Origin: Sphingobacteriaceae bacterium
GTDB lineage: Bacteria; Bacteroidota; Bacteroidia; Sphingobacteriales; Sphingobacteriaceae
Direction: 5' to 3'
Length of the DNA: 64,000 nucleotides
Assembly: GCA_903642215.1 (NCBI GenBank)
Contig: CAHJWG010000008.1
Span: 147,579 to 211,578 of the forward strand
Part shown: piece after piece, positions 9,954 to 21,599 of the stretch
Layout: every line of letters begins with the position of its first letter
How positions within the stretch are numbered: position 1 is the stretch's first letter
Program-made: the position numbers and the translations under genes
Notes under the pieces: generated by a model
Database searches by the model: none
The model's input: only the letters and a program-made list of their open reading frames with translations
What the model was told of the DNA's origin: nothing

Positions 9954-10593
9954 AATTGGGGAGCTTACACAATGGGACACCATCCGGTGATCTTCTTTGA
10001 CTTTATAATGCATCGCATCCAGCCAGACAATTGTATAAAGTTCTTCCAGCGGCCGGGATTGCCATTCTTTTACTTCGGGAATGATCTTGTCTGTGATGGC
10101 TGAAAGCGTACTGTGGCTGATCTCCGTATCATACATGTCTTTAATATGCTTCGAGATATCACGGAGACTCATCCCCAAGCCGTACATGCCGATGATCTTC
10201 GATTCCAGGCTCTCGGCCAGGATTGTTTCCCGTTTGCGGATTAGCTCCGGCTCAAAACTGGAATTGCGGTCACGGGGTGTATTAACTGTAATTGTACCAT
10301 CTGATGTACGTACATCTTTACTCGTCTTGCCATTCTTGCGGTTACCCGAACTGCGTTCAGCTTCATCCAAATGGCTCTCCAGCTCGGCCTCCAAGGCGGC
10401 ATCCAGAAAACTTTTAAGCAAAGGCGCAAAAGCACCATCCTTGCCGTAAAGCGATTTGCCCGAGCGAAGCTGCTCCAGAGCTTTCTTTTTCATCAGCCCG
10501 TAATCAGGCTCTTGTTCGTGGTTCATATCAAACTGTGTTAAAGGTAATTATTTACACCTTGACACAGTTTATTTTACAGCCTCAAACGTATAT

Positions 10594-10836
10594 TTATTTG
10601 GCAGCAACCGCTTGTGTCTTGTTATCATCGCCAGAATTTGAATTTTCTTTATTAAACAATGATATTCCTAAGCCAATTCCCAACCACGTTCTACCTTGAT
10701 AAAGCCATTGTCTAGAGTCAGCTATTAAAAAATGGACGAACATCAACCAAGGCACTTTCACCCAATGTTCAATAAATATATTATGGTTATTTTCATCTTG
10801 AATGACAGAGATTGATAAGTTCAGCCAAGTTTTTTA
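10594..10836 (-). pseudogene. Remnant of an unrecognised protein gene
   Basis: On the minus strand an open frame of about 80 codons without a good start ends with TAA at 10594. Its sequence includes NLSISVIQDENNHNIFIEHWVKVPWLMFVHF and GRTWLGIGLGISLFN, and ends in TQAVAAK. The natural-looking composition suggests the tail of a real gene whose 5' part was lost when the surrounding elements rearranged. I do not recognise the family. Confidence 0.35.
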
Positions 10837-10867
10837 TAACTCGACCGTTATGTGACTCTTCGAAAAC

Positions 10868-12158
10868 TCAAAAATCAAACATTGCATCGGTTGCTTTTTC
10901 AACTGCTGCGCGTACAGGATCAAGGTTCAACCGCGCATAAATTTGGGTGGATTGTGTCGACCTATGGCCCAAACTCTTACCAATGATTTGCAAACTCGCT
11001 CCCGTAATCGCTTGGTAGCTACCAAATGTTCTGCGTATGTCATGGATTCTAATATCTAATAAATCTAGTGGTAAGATCACTTTTTCAGCTTTCGCCTGCT
11101 TCACAATTTGATTGAAATAGTTATCTTCTCTGAAGCCAAGTATTAGTTCTTTTTCAGTCTTTAAGATCCAATCTGAAATTTTGCTGTTTTGCTTCCAATA
11201 CAGTAATGTGGCCCACTGCAAGATACGCTTCCAAGCACGCTTGTGATTCACGAAGTGCTTCTCCGTATCTTCATCCTGCGGAAAGACCCAACCACTTTTT
11301 GAATCTTTTTCCCTTTCAAATAATATTTTGACAGCTCTGGGTACTAACGGAACTGTAACGGGTTCACCATTCTTCGTATCAGGGATACGCCATTCACTAC
11401 GCTCCCAATTCACTTCCTCCCATCGCATCATAAGTGTGTTCGTTTTACGAACGCCGGTTAGCAAAAGAAGCCAAAGGAAATCCTTTGCTGTTTTATTAGC
11501 GTCTGCATTAATTGCCTGAATGATACAGGGCATTTCGTCTGGCTGTATAAAACGGTCACGGCTTTTCTCTTTATATTTTTTAATCCCTAACGCTGGGTTA
11601 GTCCCTTCCCATCCCCATTCGATGGCTTTGTTATGTAGTGCTCGAACACGTTCGAGAATACGGTTGGCCTGGTACAAACCGTTCTCAACGTAAGTGAATT
11701 CATGCAAATATTGTATTTCGGTTTTTTTATATCAGACAAACGGCGTTTAAACCATTTAGATAGAAAACGAGGAATCTCTCGTTCATCATATTTCCATGAT
11801 TTTTTATGAAGCTTGCTGTAACGCGTCATATATTGTTCAAAAAAATCACCTAAAGTCATTTCATTCCTGATGAGGCGCATTTCTTCTTGAGGATTACTTC
11901 CTTCGGCAATTTGCCCTATCTTGATCTTCGCCAGTTTTCGAGCGTTTTCTACTGATAAATCGGGATAGATTCCAAGAAAAATTCTCTCCGGCTTTCCGGC
12001 AATTTTCTTATAAACGTAATAAGATACGGCTCCGCTGGCCTGAACAGCGACTACAAGCCCTTTTACCTGGTATCACCATAATAATTTCTTTTTCCTTTTG
12101 CAGGTGTGGCTAAGCTTGCCAGTGCGGTTTTAGTGAAATTGAACTTTTGATTGGGCAT
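10868..12158 (-). pseudogene. Second tyrosine integrase, inactivated by two frameshifts
   Basis: Three frames join into one DUF4102/P4-like integrase. The first, from ATG 12158, covers the DUF4102 N-terminus (MPNQKFNFTKTALASL to GDTR) and stops at once. The second covers KGLVVAVQASGAVSYYVYKKIAGK to about 11730. The third, 10868-11707, carries the catalytic domain with Arg in GVRKTNTLMMRW, HDIRRTFGS, LGHRSTQST and Tyr in QIYARLN. Restoring one lost base at DTR/VKGL and another near 11705-11735 would rebuild about 420 residues. It is a relic of an older mobile element and not the integrase of the present island. Confidence 0.88.
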
Positions 12159-12180
12159 TCGTAACTCCTACGGCTGTTTC

Positions 12181-12200
12181 TGGTGCTACCCTGGTGCTAC
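12181..12200 (+). repeat. Integrase arm-type direct repeat, copy 1
   Basis: TGGTGCTACCCTGGTGCTAC lies just upstream of the broken integrase gene. A near-identical copy (one mismatch) is at 12422-12441, on the other side of the tRNA-fMet fragment. Repeats flanking an attachment core in this way are expected for arm-binding sites. Confidence 0.6.
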
Positions 12201-12333
12201 TTTCCTCAGTAAAACTGGGCTATAATAGATAGTAGCCGGTAATGCCCTAATCGATATCAAATCTTTGATTTATAAATATAAAATAACCTCTGTTAATGGC
12301 TATTTCACTTCGATAAATGAGTATAAAATTAAC

Positions 12334-12377
12334 TTATAACCTGAAGGCCGCAGGTTCAAATCCTGCCCCCACAACCA
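12334..12377 (+). repeat. tRNA-fMet 3' fragment (relic attachment site)
   Basis: From the anticodon loop on, the sequence reads ATAACCTGAAGG, a T-arm GCAGGTTCAAATCCTGC, an acceptor strand CCCCACA, A and an encoded CCA. This matches the 3' half of bacterial initiator tRNA. The 5' half is absent. It starts abruptly at the anticodon loop, a standard crossover point, and sits 176 bp upstream of the broken integrase, so it is best read as that element's attachment site. Identity as fMet rests on remembered similarity. Confidence 0.7.
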
Positions 12378-12421
12378 ATTTTTTAAAGACTTAATTAGAT
12401 CAGCAAAACCCTGTTTTACGT

Positions 12422-12441
12422 TGGTGCTACCCTGGTACTAC
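12422..12441 (+). repeat. Integrase arm-type direct repeat, copy 2
   Basis: This is the second copy of the 20-bp repeat at 12181-12200, with one substitution. Confidence 0.6.
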
Positions 12442-12724
12442 CTTTCTTGTTAATAATAGATACACCCGGTAACGATTGCGCTTTTCGCAATAAGGCTTAA
12501 GGGTTGTACACATTATTATATCTGCTGATTCGGTTTTTTCACCCTATTAGATATGAGTAAGTGGAATTTTTGAGGGAAATGTATAACGCTCCACTTGTTA
12601 ATTAGAACTATGAACAAAAGATCGCTATCGTATTTTCGATAAACTTGTATTCCCACCTAGGTAAACAAAAGGGCGGCCTTTTCGTATTAACCAAGGTTTT
12701 ATTTCGTTAAAAGATCATCGGTTC
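12442..12724. other. Intergenic region
   Basis: I see no coding frame or strong structure. The last part is the upstream region of the lipoprotein gene. Confidence 0.5.
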
Positions 12725-13879
12725 ATGTATTACAGAACTTCTTTTTTGTTTAATGCCGCAAGAAACGCAATTACCATATTACTCATTATAAGCAGTGGGT
12801 GCAGCAAGCATTCAGATGCGCCTACGGTTAGCCAATTACAGTTTAGTGTTATGCTTGGTGAAGAGCAGAATGTTATCTCACCTGCCTCTCCGGGACTGTT
12901 ATACAGCCCTGACGAGCATTTGTCTTACTTGCGCAATACGGCAGGGGGCTTCAATTTGTGGTTCGCTGCTGACGGAGGTACCGTAGGCTTTTCTTCGCCT
13001 GACCTGCTGAATCTATCCTCACTCAAATCCGCAAACGGTGTGCCCTCTCCGCTTCTTGCCCCGAGTGGTGCAGGCAGCAATGCGTTTGATGCCGATTACG
13101 CTGGTTCCGGGAGCCTGTTCCATGCGGCAAACGGCCCGGATTTGCTAATGGTTTATCATGCGGAAAACCACCTTTTTGGAACCCATCATAACAACGGTTC
13201 GCCTTTCTATGCAGGAATAGGGCTGGCCAGGTCGAGCGATGGGGGGATTACCTGGCAGAGGAAGGGCCAGATCCTTTCCGCGCATGACCCTCAACTGGCC
13301 TCACAAACATCAACCGGGGCCGGCATCGGAACACCGGCTGCAATTGCAGCGAATGGCTATGTTTATATTTTTTTCCGGGAAATAGACCAACAAAGCGGTG
13401 CCGAAGGCATTGGAGTAGCCCGCTCCCCTACCGCTAATGATGCTATGCCGGGTAGCTGGCAAAAGTTGTTGAACGGATCGTTTTCGTCGCCAGGCCTCGG
13501 CGGCGCGTTTACCCCGCTTCAACTGGTGCTGGATAAAAATGCAGTTTCCGACCACCGGCAGCCCTTTGTTACTTTCAATACCTACCTCAATGCTTACGTG
13601 CTTGTCATCGTTGGCAACGGCGGAATATACATGTGTACCTCGTCAGATTTAATTAACTGGTCTGCCGGAAAAGTGGCATTAGCCTCACCCGTTCCCGATG
13701 CCAAAGTAACGCCGACAACGGCTCCTTATAACTGGTATCCGGCGTTGGTATCATTAGATCAGCCATCAGAAACCTTAACTGACAAAACCGGCTATTTATA
13801 TTATGCAAAGGGTGCTGACAATGGAACATCCTATCACACCATGTACAGGCGGGCTTTTACACTATCTCTTGTTAAGTGA
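12725..13879 (+). CDS. Secreted lipoprotein with beta-propeller-like sequence
   Basis: The protein has 384 residues. The N-terminal hydrophobic stretch ends in the lipobox ISSGCSK, so it is probably lipidated at Cys and exposed in the periplasm or at the surface. Repeated motifs of the type GIGLARSSDGGITWQRKG, GIGVARSPTANDAMPGSWQK and MCTSSDLINWSAGK resemble the blades of GH43/GH32-like or sialidase-like five-bladed propellers. I cannot identify a catalytic triad. It is richer in G+C than the flanking DNA, which suggests a different origin from the rest of the island. It stands alone between the integrase relic and the CRISPR array. Confidence 0.7.
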   Translation: MYYRTSFLFNAARNAITILLIISSGCSKHSDAPTVSQLQFSVMLGEEQNVISPASPGLLYSPDEHLSYLRNTAGGFNLWFAADGGTVGFSSPDLLNLSSLKSANGVPSPLLAPSGAGSNAFDADYAGSGSLFHAANGPDLLMVYHAENHLFGTHHNNGSPFYAGIGLARSSDGGITWQRKGQILSAHDPQLASQTSTGAGIGTPAAIAANGYVYIFFREIDQQSGAEGIGVARSPTANDAMPGSWQKLLNGSFSSPGLGGAFTPLQLVLDKNAVSDHRQPFVTFNTYLNAYVLVIVGNGGIYMCTSSDLINWSAGKVALASPVPDAKVTPTTAPYNWYPALVSLDQPSETLTDKTGYLYYAKGADNGTSYHTMYRRAFTLSLVK

Positions 13880-14069
13880 TCTGTTACCTTTGGAGTTTAC
13901 AAGTTTGTTGAAATTCTTTTTCACACAATGATTGGAGTTTAGATAATTCGGCTAACAATAACAATAATATTTAGTGCCGAAGATGGGTAGAAACGTATAG
14001 ATTTTTACCTTACGTATTCAACTAATAACTCAGCTATTTAAATAGGTTAATTGCAGCCTGTAGATTATT
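13880..14069. other. Leader-distal flank of the CRISPR array
   Basis: This is 190 bp of A/T-rich DNA with no frame and no repeat-like sequence. The first repeat at 14070 is not degenerate. Confidence 0.5.
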
Positions 14070-17000
14070 ATTTCAATTCCTACATGGTGCGATTGGATGC
14101 ACCGCCAGAACCAGACGGACGAGGACTGCCAACATTTCAATTCCTACATGGTGCGATTGGATGCCGGAAACAAAAACTACTGGATAAATGCCATTTACAT
14201 TTCAATTCCTACATGGTGCGATTGGATGTACTTGTTAAAATTCGATTTATTCCTGTTGCTCAAATTTCAATTCCTACATGGTGCGATTGGATGCATGCTG
14301 TTTTTATAAGGTTAAAATTTGATTTCCAGATTTCAATTCCTACATGGTGCGATTGGATGTATTAATTATTTGGCGAAGGAGATTGTCGGATAAGTCATTT
14401 CAATTCCTACATGGTGCGATTGGATGCGATAGTGGGTGTTTACATAACCAATCCAATCATCTTATTTCAATTCCTACATGGTGCGATTGGATGGAAACAT
14501 CAGCGGCGCGTTAAAATCAGTTGGAAACATATTTCAATTCCTACATGGTGCGATTGGATGGCTTGTAGTTTAAAAATGCTGTCGGGTTAAACTATATTTC
14601 AATTCCTACATGGTGCGATTGGATGGCTAACCGGTATTGCCGGGACCGTATTTAGTACCAATTTCAATTCCTACATGGTGCGATTGGATGCCTTAATGGC
14701 TACCTACTATAACGGCGGCAAATTCAATTTCAATTCCTACATGGTGCGATTGGATGAAACAATCATCACCAATGAAGGTGCTTTCTGGACGAATTTCAAT
14801 TCCTACATGGTGCGATTGGATGGCCTTCAAAACAAGCTTTATAACGCTGTCGTTTCCATTTCAATTCCTACATGGTGCGATTGGATGCAGTTTACCGTAA
14901 GAGGGAACAGATACCCTGAAATATTTCAATTCCTACATGGTGCGATTGGATGACGATAACATTTTGTAATCGGTATCTTTATCACCCATTTCAATTCCTA
15001 CATGGTGCGATTGGATGGCCGTTATGGCATACGTGAGTTATGTACTGCTGTATTTCAATTCCTACATGGTGCGATTGGATGAATGTTAAAAATGATGCTT
15101 TGGTTGAATCAGTTTATTTCAATTCCTACATGGTGCGATTGGATGACTTGATCCGTACATGATTAATGATGATAAAGAACATTTCAATTCCTACATGGTG
15201 CGATTGGATGCCGGGCAAACAAGATGATAGCAACATTGCTATTTCCGGATTTCAATTCCTACATGGTGCGATTGGATGCTTATGAGCCGGGTAAATTTAA
15301 TGTTCAGGATGCAAATTTCAATTCCTACATGGTGCGATTGGATGCCTGAAAATTTAGTTAACAAAAGCTATACCTATGATATTTCAATTCCTACATGGTG
15401 CGATTGGATGACTGATAGTTCTTTGAAGGCTTTGCGCTTTATCAATTATTTCAATTCCTACATGGTGCGATTGGATGGCGGCTAAACGGGTTTTTTTGTT
15501 GTTGTTACCGTAATATTTCAATTCCTACATGGTGCGATTGGATGAACAGCATACGTTGAAACTACCGGCAATGATACTACATTTCAATTCCTACATGGTG
15601 CGATTGGATGATTAACCAATTTGGTGGTTACTGCAGTAAGTGCAACATTTCAATTCCTACATGGTGCGATTGGATGTTGCCGTTTTTTAAATTGTTGCCT
15701 GCCGGCAGCACGGATTTCAATTCCTACATGGTGCGATTAGATGAGTTTTGAGTTTGATGCAAGTCAGATTATACGATAAAATTTCAATTCCTACATGGTG
15801 CGATTGGATGTACAGGCGGCGGAGGCGGAACGACAACCTGCGCAGATTTCAATTCCTACATGGTGCGATTGGATGGCTGGAAGGAACGAAAATAGAACTA
15901 CGCTTGCTAAGATTTCAATTCCTACATGGTGCGATTGGATGTACGGAGTATCGAACGGGAAGTATTTATTTTGGCTTATTTCAATTCCTACATGGTGCGA
16001 TTGGATGGCTTCGGCCACAACGCTTCCAGGACAGGTAACGGTATATTTCAATTCCTACATGGTGCGATTGGATGGCCAGCGCGCAAGGTGAACGCGATAC
16101 CATCTATTCCATTTCAATTCCTACATGGTGCGATTGGATGCCCGTGGAGCTTTAGTAAACGAAAATACTGAATCAATTTCAATTCCTACATGGTGCGATT
16201 GGATGAAACTTAGTTCTCAAAGTACATTTGGGGCAAAAAGATTTCAATTCCTACATGGTGCGATTGGATGACCTGATTATCTTTAATATCCATAGCCCGG
16301 CGTAATTTCAATTCCTACATGGTGCGATTGGATGTTTTAATTTTTTCATAAATACAATTCTTTTTGGCAGATTTCAATTCCTACATGGTGCGATTGGATG
16401 AAAGTATGCGCTTCGCGCACACTTTTAAAGATTTTATTTCAATTCCTACATGGTGCGATTGGATGACGATTGGGTAAATAAAGAAACCGGAGAAGTTTTA
16501 ACATTTCAATTCCTACATGGTGCGATTGGATGGTAATATTTATTGAAAGTCTGGAAGGTTTAACGCCATTTCAATTCCTACATGGTGCGATTGGATGTTG
16601 GTGCAAGTTTGACAGGCCACGTACAAATATTTTCATTTCAATTCCTACATGGTGCGATTGGATGGTAAGTTCTGCTGTAATAAAAGATTTGAAGCATTCA
16701 TTTCAATTCCTACATGGTGCGATTGGATGGCTATCGCGTTACGCCTGGCAGATCTGAAGAGTCCACATTTCAATTCCTACATGGTGCGATTGGATGTGAT
16801 GATTATTTAAGAGAAAGTTTAAACATAAAATATTTCAATTCCTACATGGTGCGATTGGATGAAATAATACAAGCCTCGTCGCAATAAAAGAATTACTATT
16901 TCAATTCCTACATGGTGCGATTGGATGGCAAAACGGAGACTTGTACAAATTTTATTTAACCAAATTTCAATTCCTACATGGTGCGATTGGATGATAAAAT

Positions 17001-20000
17001 TGACCACAACGACGGATGGAACGCTTACATTTCAATTCCTACATGGTGCGATTGGATGTACGCAAGACGAAGCTTTTGAACAAGCAATGACTTTTTTCAA
17101 TTCCTACATGGTGCGATTGGATGCCGGCACCGATCAGCCGCAAATACGTCGATAAAGTTTTTTTCAATTCCTACATGGTGCGATTGGATGTTACAGCAAT
17201 GTACTGAATATCCTTTGCTGCTAACAATTTTCAATTCCTACATGGTGCGATTGGATGACAGCAATGTACTGAATATCCTTTGCTGCTAACAATTTTCAAT
17301 TCCTACATGGTGCGATTGGATGCCAGTTCCCGCGGTATCAATACTGCTTCCGGAATTGTTTTCAATTCCTACATGGTGCGATTGGATGTTGTCAAAATAT
17401 CTTTTATCATACCGGCACATTTATTTTCAATTCCTACATGGTGCGATTGGATGAGGCATCGCGCAGGTCGGCATAATAGCATTGCGTATTTTTCAATTCC
17501 TACATGGTGCGATTGGATGAAGCATAGTCCGTACCCTGGTTCAGGTTGAACATTTTTCAATTCCTACATGGTGCGATTGGATGCTTTTCATGGTATTAAC
17601 AATGGTATTATTGTCCTTTTTCAATTCCTACATGGTGCGATTGGATGATATTTTGGACCCAGAACTTTTGCTTTTTTTATTTTTTCAATTCCTACATGGT
17701 GCGATTGGATGATTTAACCGTGCGCGGCAATACCGGCTTCCGGAGCATTTTCAATTCCTACATGGTGCGATTGGATGTAGTTTTGGAAGAACCAACAATC
17801 GTTGTTAACGAATTTTTTCAATTCCTACATGGTGCGATTGGATGTGCTTGATTTTATAGACCATGAGTTTTACTTGTACATTTTCAATTCCTACATGGTG
17901 CGATTGGATGCTGAATCACGTTATCAAAGAAACTATCCTTATCGTAATTTTTCAATTCCTACATGGTGCGATTGGATGGAACGCATCCGGGAGAATGACG
18001 GACGTTTAAAACTTTTTTCAATTCCTACATGGTGCGATTGGATGGCAAAATACGGCTGTTGCCTTGCAAGTTACCTTCAATTTTCAATTCCTACATGGTG
18101 CGATTGGATGAGATGTCAAATCATTAACAAGATAATCGGTATCCTTTTTCAATTCCTACATGGTGCGATTGGATGGTTACTTTATCAAGATCAATAAAAC
18201 CTGACGGAACGCTTTTCAATTCCTACATGGTGCGATTGGATGCCTAAACCAAAACAGGGGCCAATTACCCGCCCTACTATTTTTCAATTCCTACATGGTG
18301 CGATTGGATGATAACATAGTTAACGCCGTTTCTTTTATTTATAGAAGTTTTCAATTCCTACATGGTGCGATTGGATGCGGGATTTTTTGCGCCACGCGCT
18401 TTTTGTTGCTTATTTTCAATTCCTACATGGTGCGATTGGATGAAGATTTTCGGTGCGACTTAACAACGGCAATGCAGTTTTCAATTCCTACATGGTGCGA
18501 TTGGATGTATCGCGTTACGCCTGGCAGATCTGAAGAGTCCACTTTTCAATTCCTACATGGTGCGATTGGATGGATCTGTGACTTTGTAAGCCTCATTAAG
18601 CCGGACGGGTTTTCAATTCCTACATGGTGCGATTGGATGTCCCATATCCAAATATTTGTATTTAAATATTGTACCAATTTCAATTCCTACATGGTGCGAT
18701 TGGATGAAGTGCAGGTTGATAGATTCGGAGTTTTTAATAGCCCATTTCAATTCCTACATGGTGCGATTGGATGATATTATACCATTGCATATATTTTAGT
18801 TTTGGGATTATTTCAATTCCTACATGGTGCGATTGGATGTGGTAATAGATGTCATCCAAACGTTAATATTCGGCAATTTCAATTCCTACATGGTGCGATT
18901 GGATGGGCTACGAGCCTTGTTAAAACGCATTGCCGGAAAGATTTCAATTCCTACATGGTGCGATTGGATGGATGCTTGACTTGAACCCGTTATTCCATAC
19001 GATGCAAGATTTCAATTCCTACATGGTGCGATTGGATGGGTTGCGGGTTAGTAGAAGTTGCGGCGGTAGCAACATTTCAATTCCTACATGGTGCGATTGG
19101 ATGAACTTAGGGTTGTTTCCGATGCTTTAAATGAGGGAATTTCAATTCCTACATGGTGCGATTGGATGACAATTTACCACGTTGGCACAATTAACAGGAT
19201 TAAATTTCAATTCCTACATGGTGCGATTGGATGAAAAGCTTTGGGTTTCGATTACTCAATTTTCCGCTTATTTCAATTCCTACATGGTGCGATTGGATGT
19301 TATAGCGAAACCGGCGAAACAATAGCAACTTTATCAATTTCAATTCCTACATGGTGCGATTGGATGCAAGGAATGAAGAAAAGGAAGCAGAAATTCAATA
19401 TATTTCAATTCCTACATGGTGCGATTGGATGATCGTATTGTTTTGGCAGGCTTTGGCCTTTTGCATATTTCAATTCCTACATGGTGCGATTGGATGCTTT
19501 CCTGATTTGGATATGAGAAATAAAGCAATTGAATTTCAATTCCTACATGGTGCGATTGGATGAAATTTAAGCTGCAATCCCAAATTTTCCCTTTTATATT
19601 TCAATTCCTACATGGTGCGATTGGATGCAAAGGCGAGTTAGATATTCGCTTAATCGCACTAAATTTCAATTCCTACATGGTGCGATTGGATGAATTGATA
19701 CTTACAAAGCTGAATACGCTTTTAGCACTATTTCAATTCCTACATGGTGCGATTGGATGGGTTTACAAAAGGCACATTTAGGCCCGCTTTGTCGAGATTT
19801 CAATTCCTACATGGTGCGATTGGATGCAATTTAATTTATGACCAAAAATGGCAATTGCTTTATTTCAATTCCTACATGGTGCGATTGGATGCGATAAAAT
19901 GGACGATCCTCACATATCTTTTATTACATTTCAATTCCTACATGGTGCGATTGGATGTACTCCCTTGAGTTCACGGCCGACATCCAAATTGCATTTCAAT

Positions 20001-21599
20001 TCCTACATGGTGCGATTGGATGAGTAGAAACTATTTAATTAACCATATAATAGAAATAAATTTCAATTCCTACATGGTGCGATTGGATGCTAACTCCTAT
20101 CTGGAAATTAAACCTCTAAAATCTGTATTTCAATTCCTACATGGTGCGATTGGATGTAATCAAATGCTCTCAACGTTCGCCGAATTGCCTATATTTCAAT
20201 TCCTACATGGTGCGATTGGATGTCTTAATAAAACTTATGTTAATGATATTCGGGTTATATTTCAATTCCTACATGGTGCGATTGGATGTTTGATTACCTT
20301 TATGTTCAGCGTAATCTTGCCGAATTTCAATTCCTACATGGTGCGATTGGATGTGTCCTTGGAAAAATTGGTAAAGGTGCCTTAAAGGTATTTCAATTCC
20401 TACATGGTGCGATTGGATGCCTGATGCTATTCCCGCAAATCAGATAGCTTACAAATTTCAATTCCTACATGGTGCGATTGGATGATGCAATTATCCTGCA
20501 TTTTGCAGCCAAAGAACCGAATTTCAATTCCTACATGGTGCGATTGGATGAGATGCAGGACGCGCATTTACGCCGGTGTACGTTCATTTCAATTCCTACA
20601 TGGTGCGATTGGATGAACAGATGCTAACGGTGTAAAATCTAAGTTGGGCTATTTCAATTCCTACATGGTGCGATTGGATGCTTAGACTTCAATATGAGTA
20701 TTCCGAAGTATATCTAATTTCAATTCCTACATGGTGCGATTGGATGCCTGCAAATGAAACAGCAGGATTTAGATATGGACTTTATTTCAATTTCTACATG
20801 GTGCGATTGGATGAATATTCGGCGACGAGAGATTATACTTATTATGCAAAATTTCAATTCCTACATGGTGCGATTGGATGACGAAGATAAAACAGGCTTA
20901 GAATTGCAAACTATATTTCAATTCCTACATGGTGCGATTGGATGCTCTTTGCGGTTTGCCTGAAATAAAGCATAAAAGAATTTCAATTCCTACATGGTGC
21001 GATTGGATGAAGGTTGGCGTAACGCAGGTCGGCGGAACTAAGGTATTTCAATTCCTACATGGTGCGATTGGATGAAGAGTGCGCAGCCCGGATTAAGTCG
21101 CAGTATTTATTTCAATTCCTACATGGTGCGATTGGATGAATCACTTTCCAGAATAGCCTGCGCCAGTACAGTTGAATTTCAATTCCTACATGGTGCGATT
21201 GGATGTTTATCAACTTCTTTGTTAACCAACTCCGAAGCTATTTCAATTCCTACATGGTGCGATTGGATGAGTCTTAACCATACTATTTCAGCATCTAATC
21301 AGGAATTTCAATTCCTACATGGTGCGATTGGATGTGAATTTGATAAGCCTTACCAGGTCATAGCATCTTATATTTCAATTCCTACATGGTGCGATTGGAT
21401 GGCGGAAACGAAGCGTAAACATCAATGCTCAAATCCATTTCAATTCCTACATGGTGCGATTGGATGACAAAAAAGAGATCAAAAAATACGACCGGGCAGT
21501 ACGATTTCAATTCCTACATGGTGCGATTGGATGGATTGCTGGAAACCAGGTTTCATAAAAATGTAGTGCATTTCAATTCCTACATGGTGCGATTGGATG
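14070..21599 (-). CRISPR. Type I-B CRISPR array, 115 repeats and 114 spacers
   Basis: I counted 115 copies of a 30-bp repeat (plus strand: begins ATTTCAATTCCTACATGG, ends TGCGATTGGATG) with spacers of about 33-38 bp, a mean period of 65.8 bp. The minus strand is taken as crRNA sense because there the repeat ends in ATTGAAAT, like the 8-nt I-B handle ATTGAAAC, and because the cas genes and the presumed leader lie at the right end. Repeats 1-46 (14070-17058) and 71-115 (18677-21599) start with A. Repeats 47-70 (17094-18639) start with T. Two repeats carry internal changes: the one at 15714 (G to A at 15739) and the one at 20784 (a C to T, so CAATTTCTAC). Two spacer sequences occur twice. Confidence 0.98.

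Larger units (their letters stand above)
8705..9969 (+). mobile_element. IS3-family insertion sequence nested in the IS256 transposase
   Basis: It is 1265 bp with imperfect terminal inverted repeats that start TGTAAGCTCCCCAA on both ends and with the 5'-TG...CA-3' termini of IS3. It carries orfA and orfB. It inserted in the middle of the IS256 transposase, so it is the younger of the two. A clean target duplication is not evident. Confidence 0.9.
8031..10526 (-). pseudogene. IS256-family (mutator) transposase, split and frameshifted
   Basis: The N-terminal part is 9990-10526 (MNHEQEPDYGLMKKKALEQLRSG through DAMHYKVKEDHRMVSH) and the C-terminal part is 8031-8704 ([31 protein letters not shown] onward, with GFHRQVRKVTKTKGGF). 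The nested IS3 element separates them. Independently, a frameshift lies after DILIACT at about 8550-8560, where the expected Asp-Asn-Leu is read as Trp-stop. The copy cannot make an active transposase. Confidence 0.88.
8004..10579 (-). mobile_element. IS256-family insertion sequence, interrupted by an IS3-family element
   Basis: The ends are a perfect 21-bp inverted repeat (8004-8024 and 10559-10579, reading inward CTGTAAAATAAACTGTG). Without the nested IS3 copy it is 1311 bp, normal for IS256. It carries one mutator-type transposase, now broken. I could not see a matching target duplication outside the repeats, so flanking DNA may have been rearranged. Confidence 0.85.

Noticed and set aside
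7996..10587. Target-site duplication around the IS256-family element
   Set aside because: The eight bases outside the inverted repeats (AAATGGGT and CCTCAAAC) do not match.
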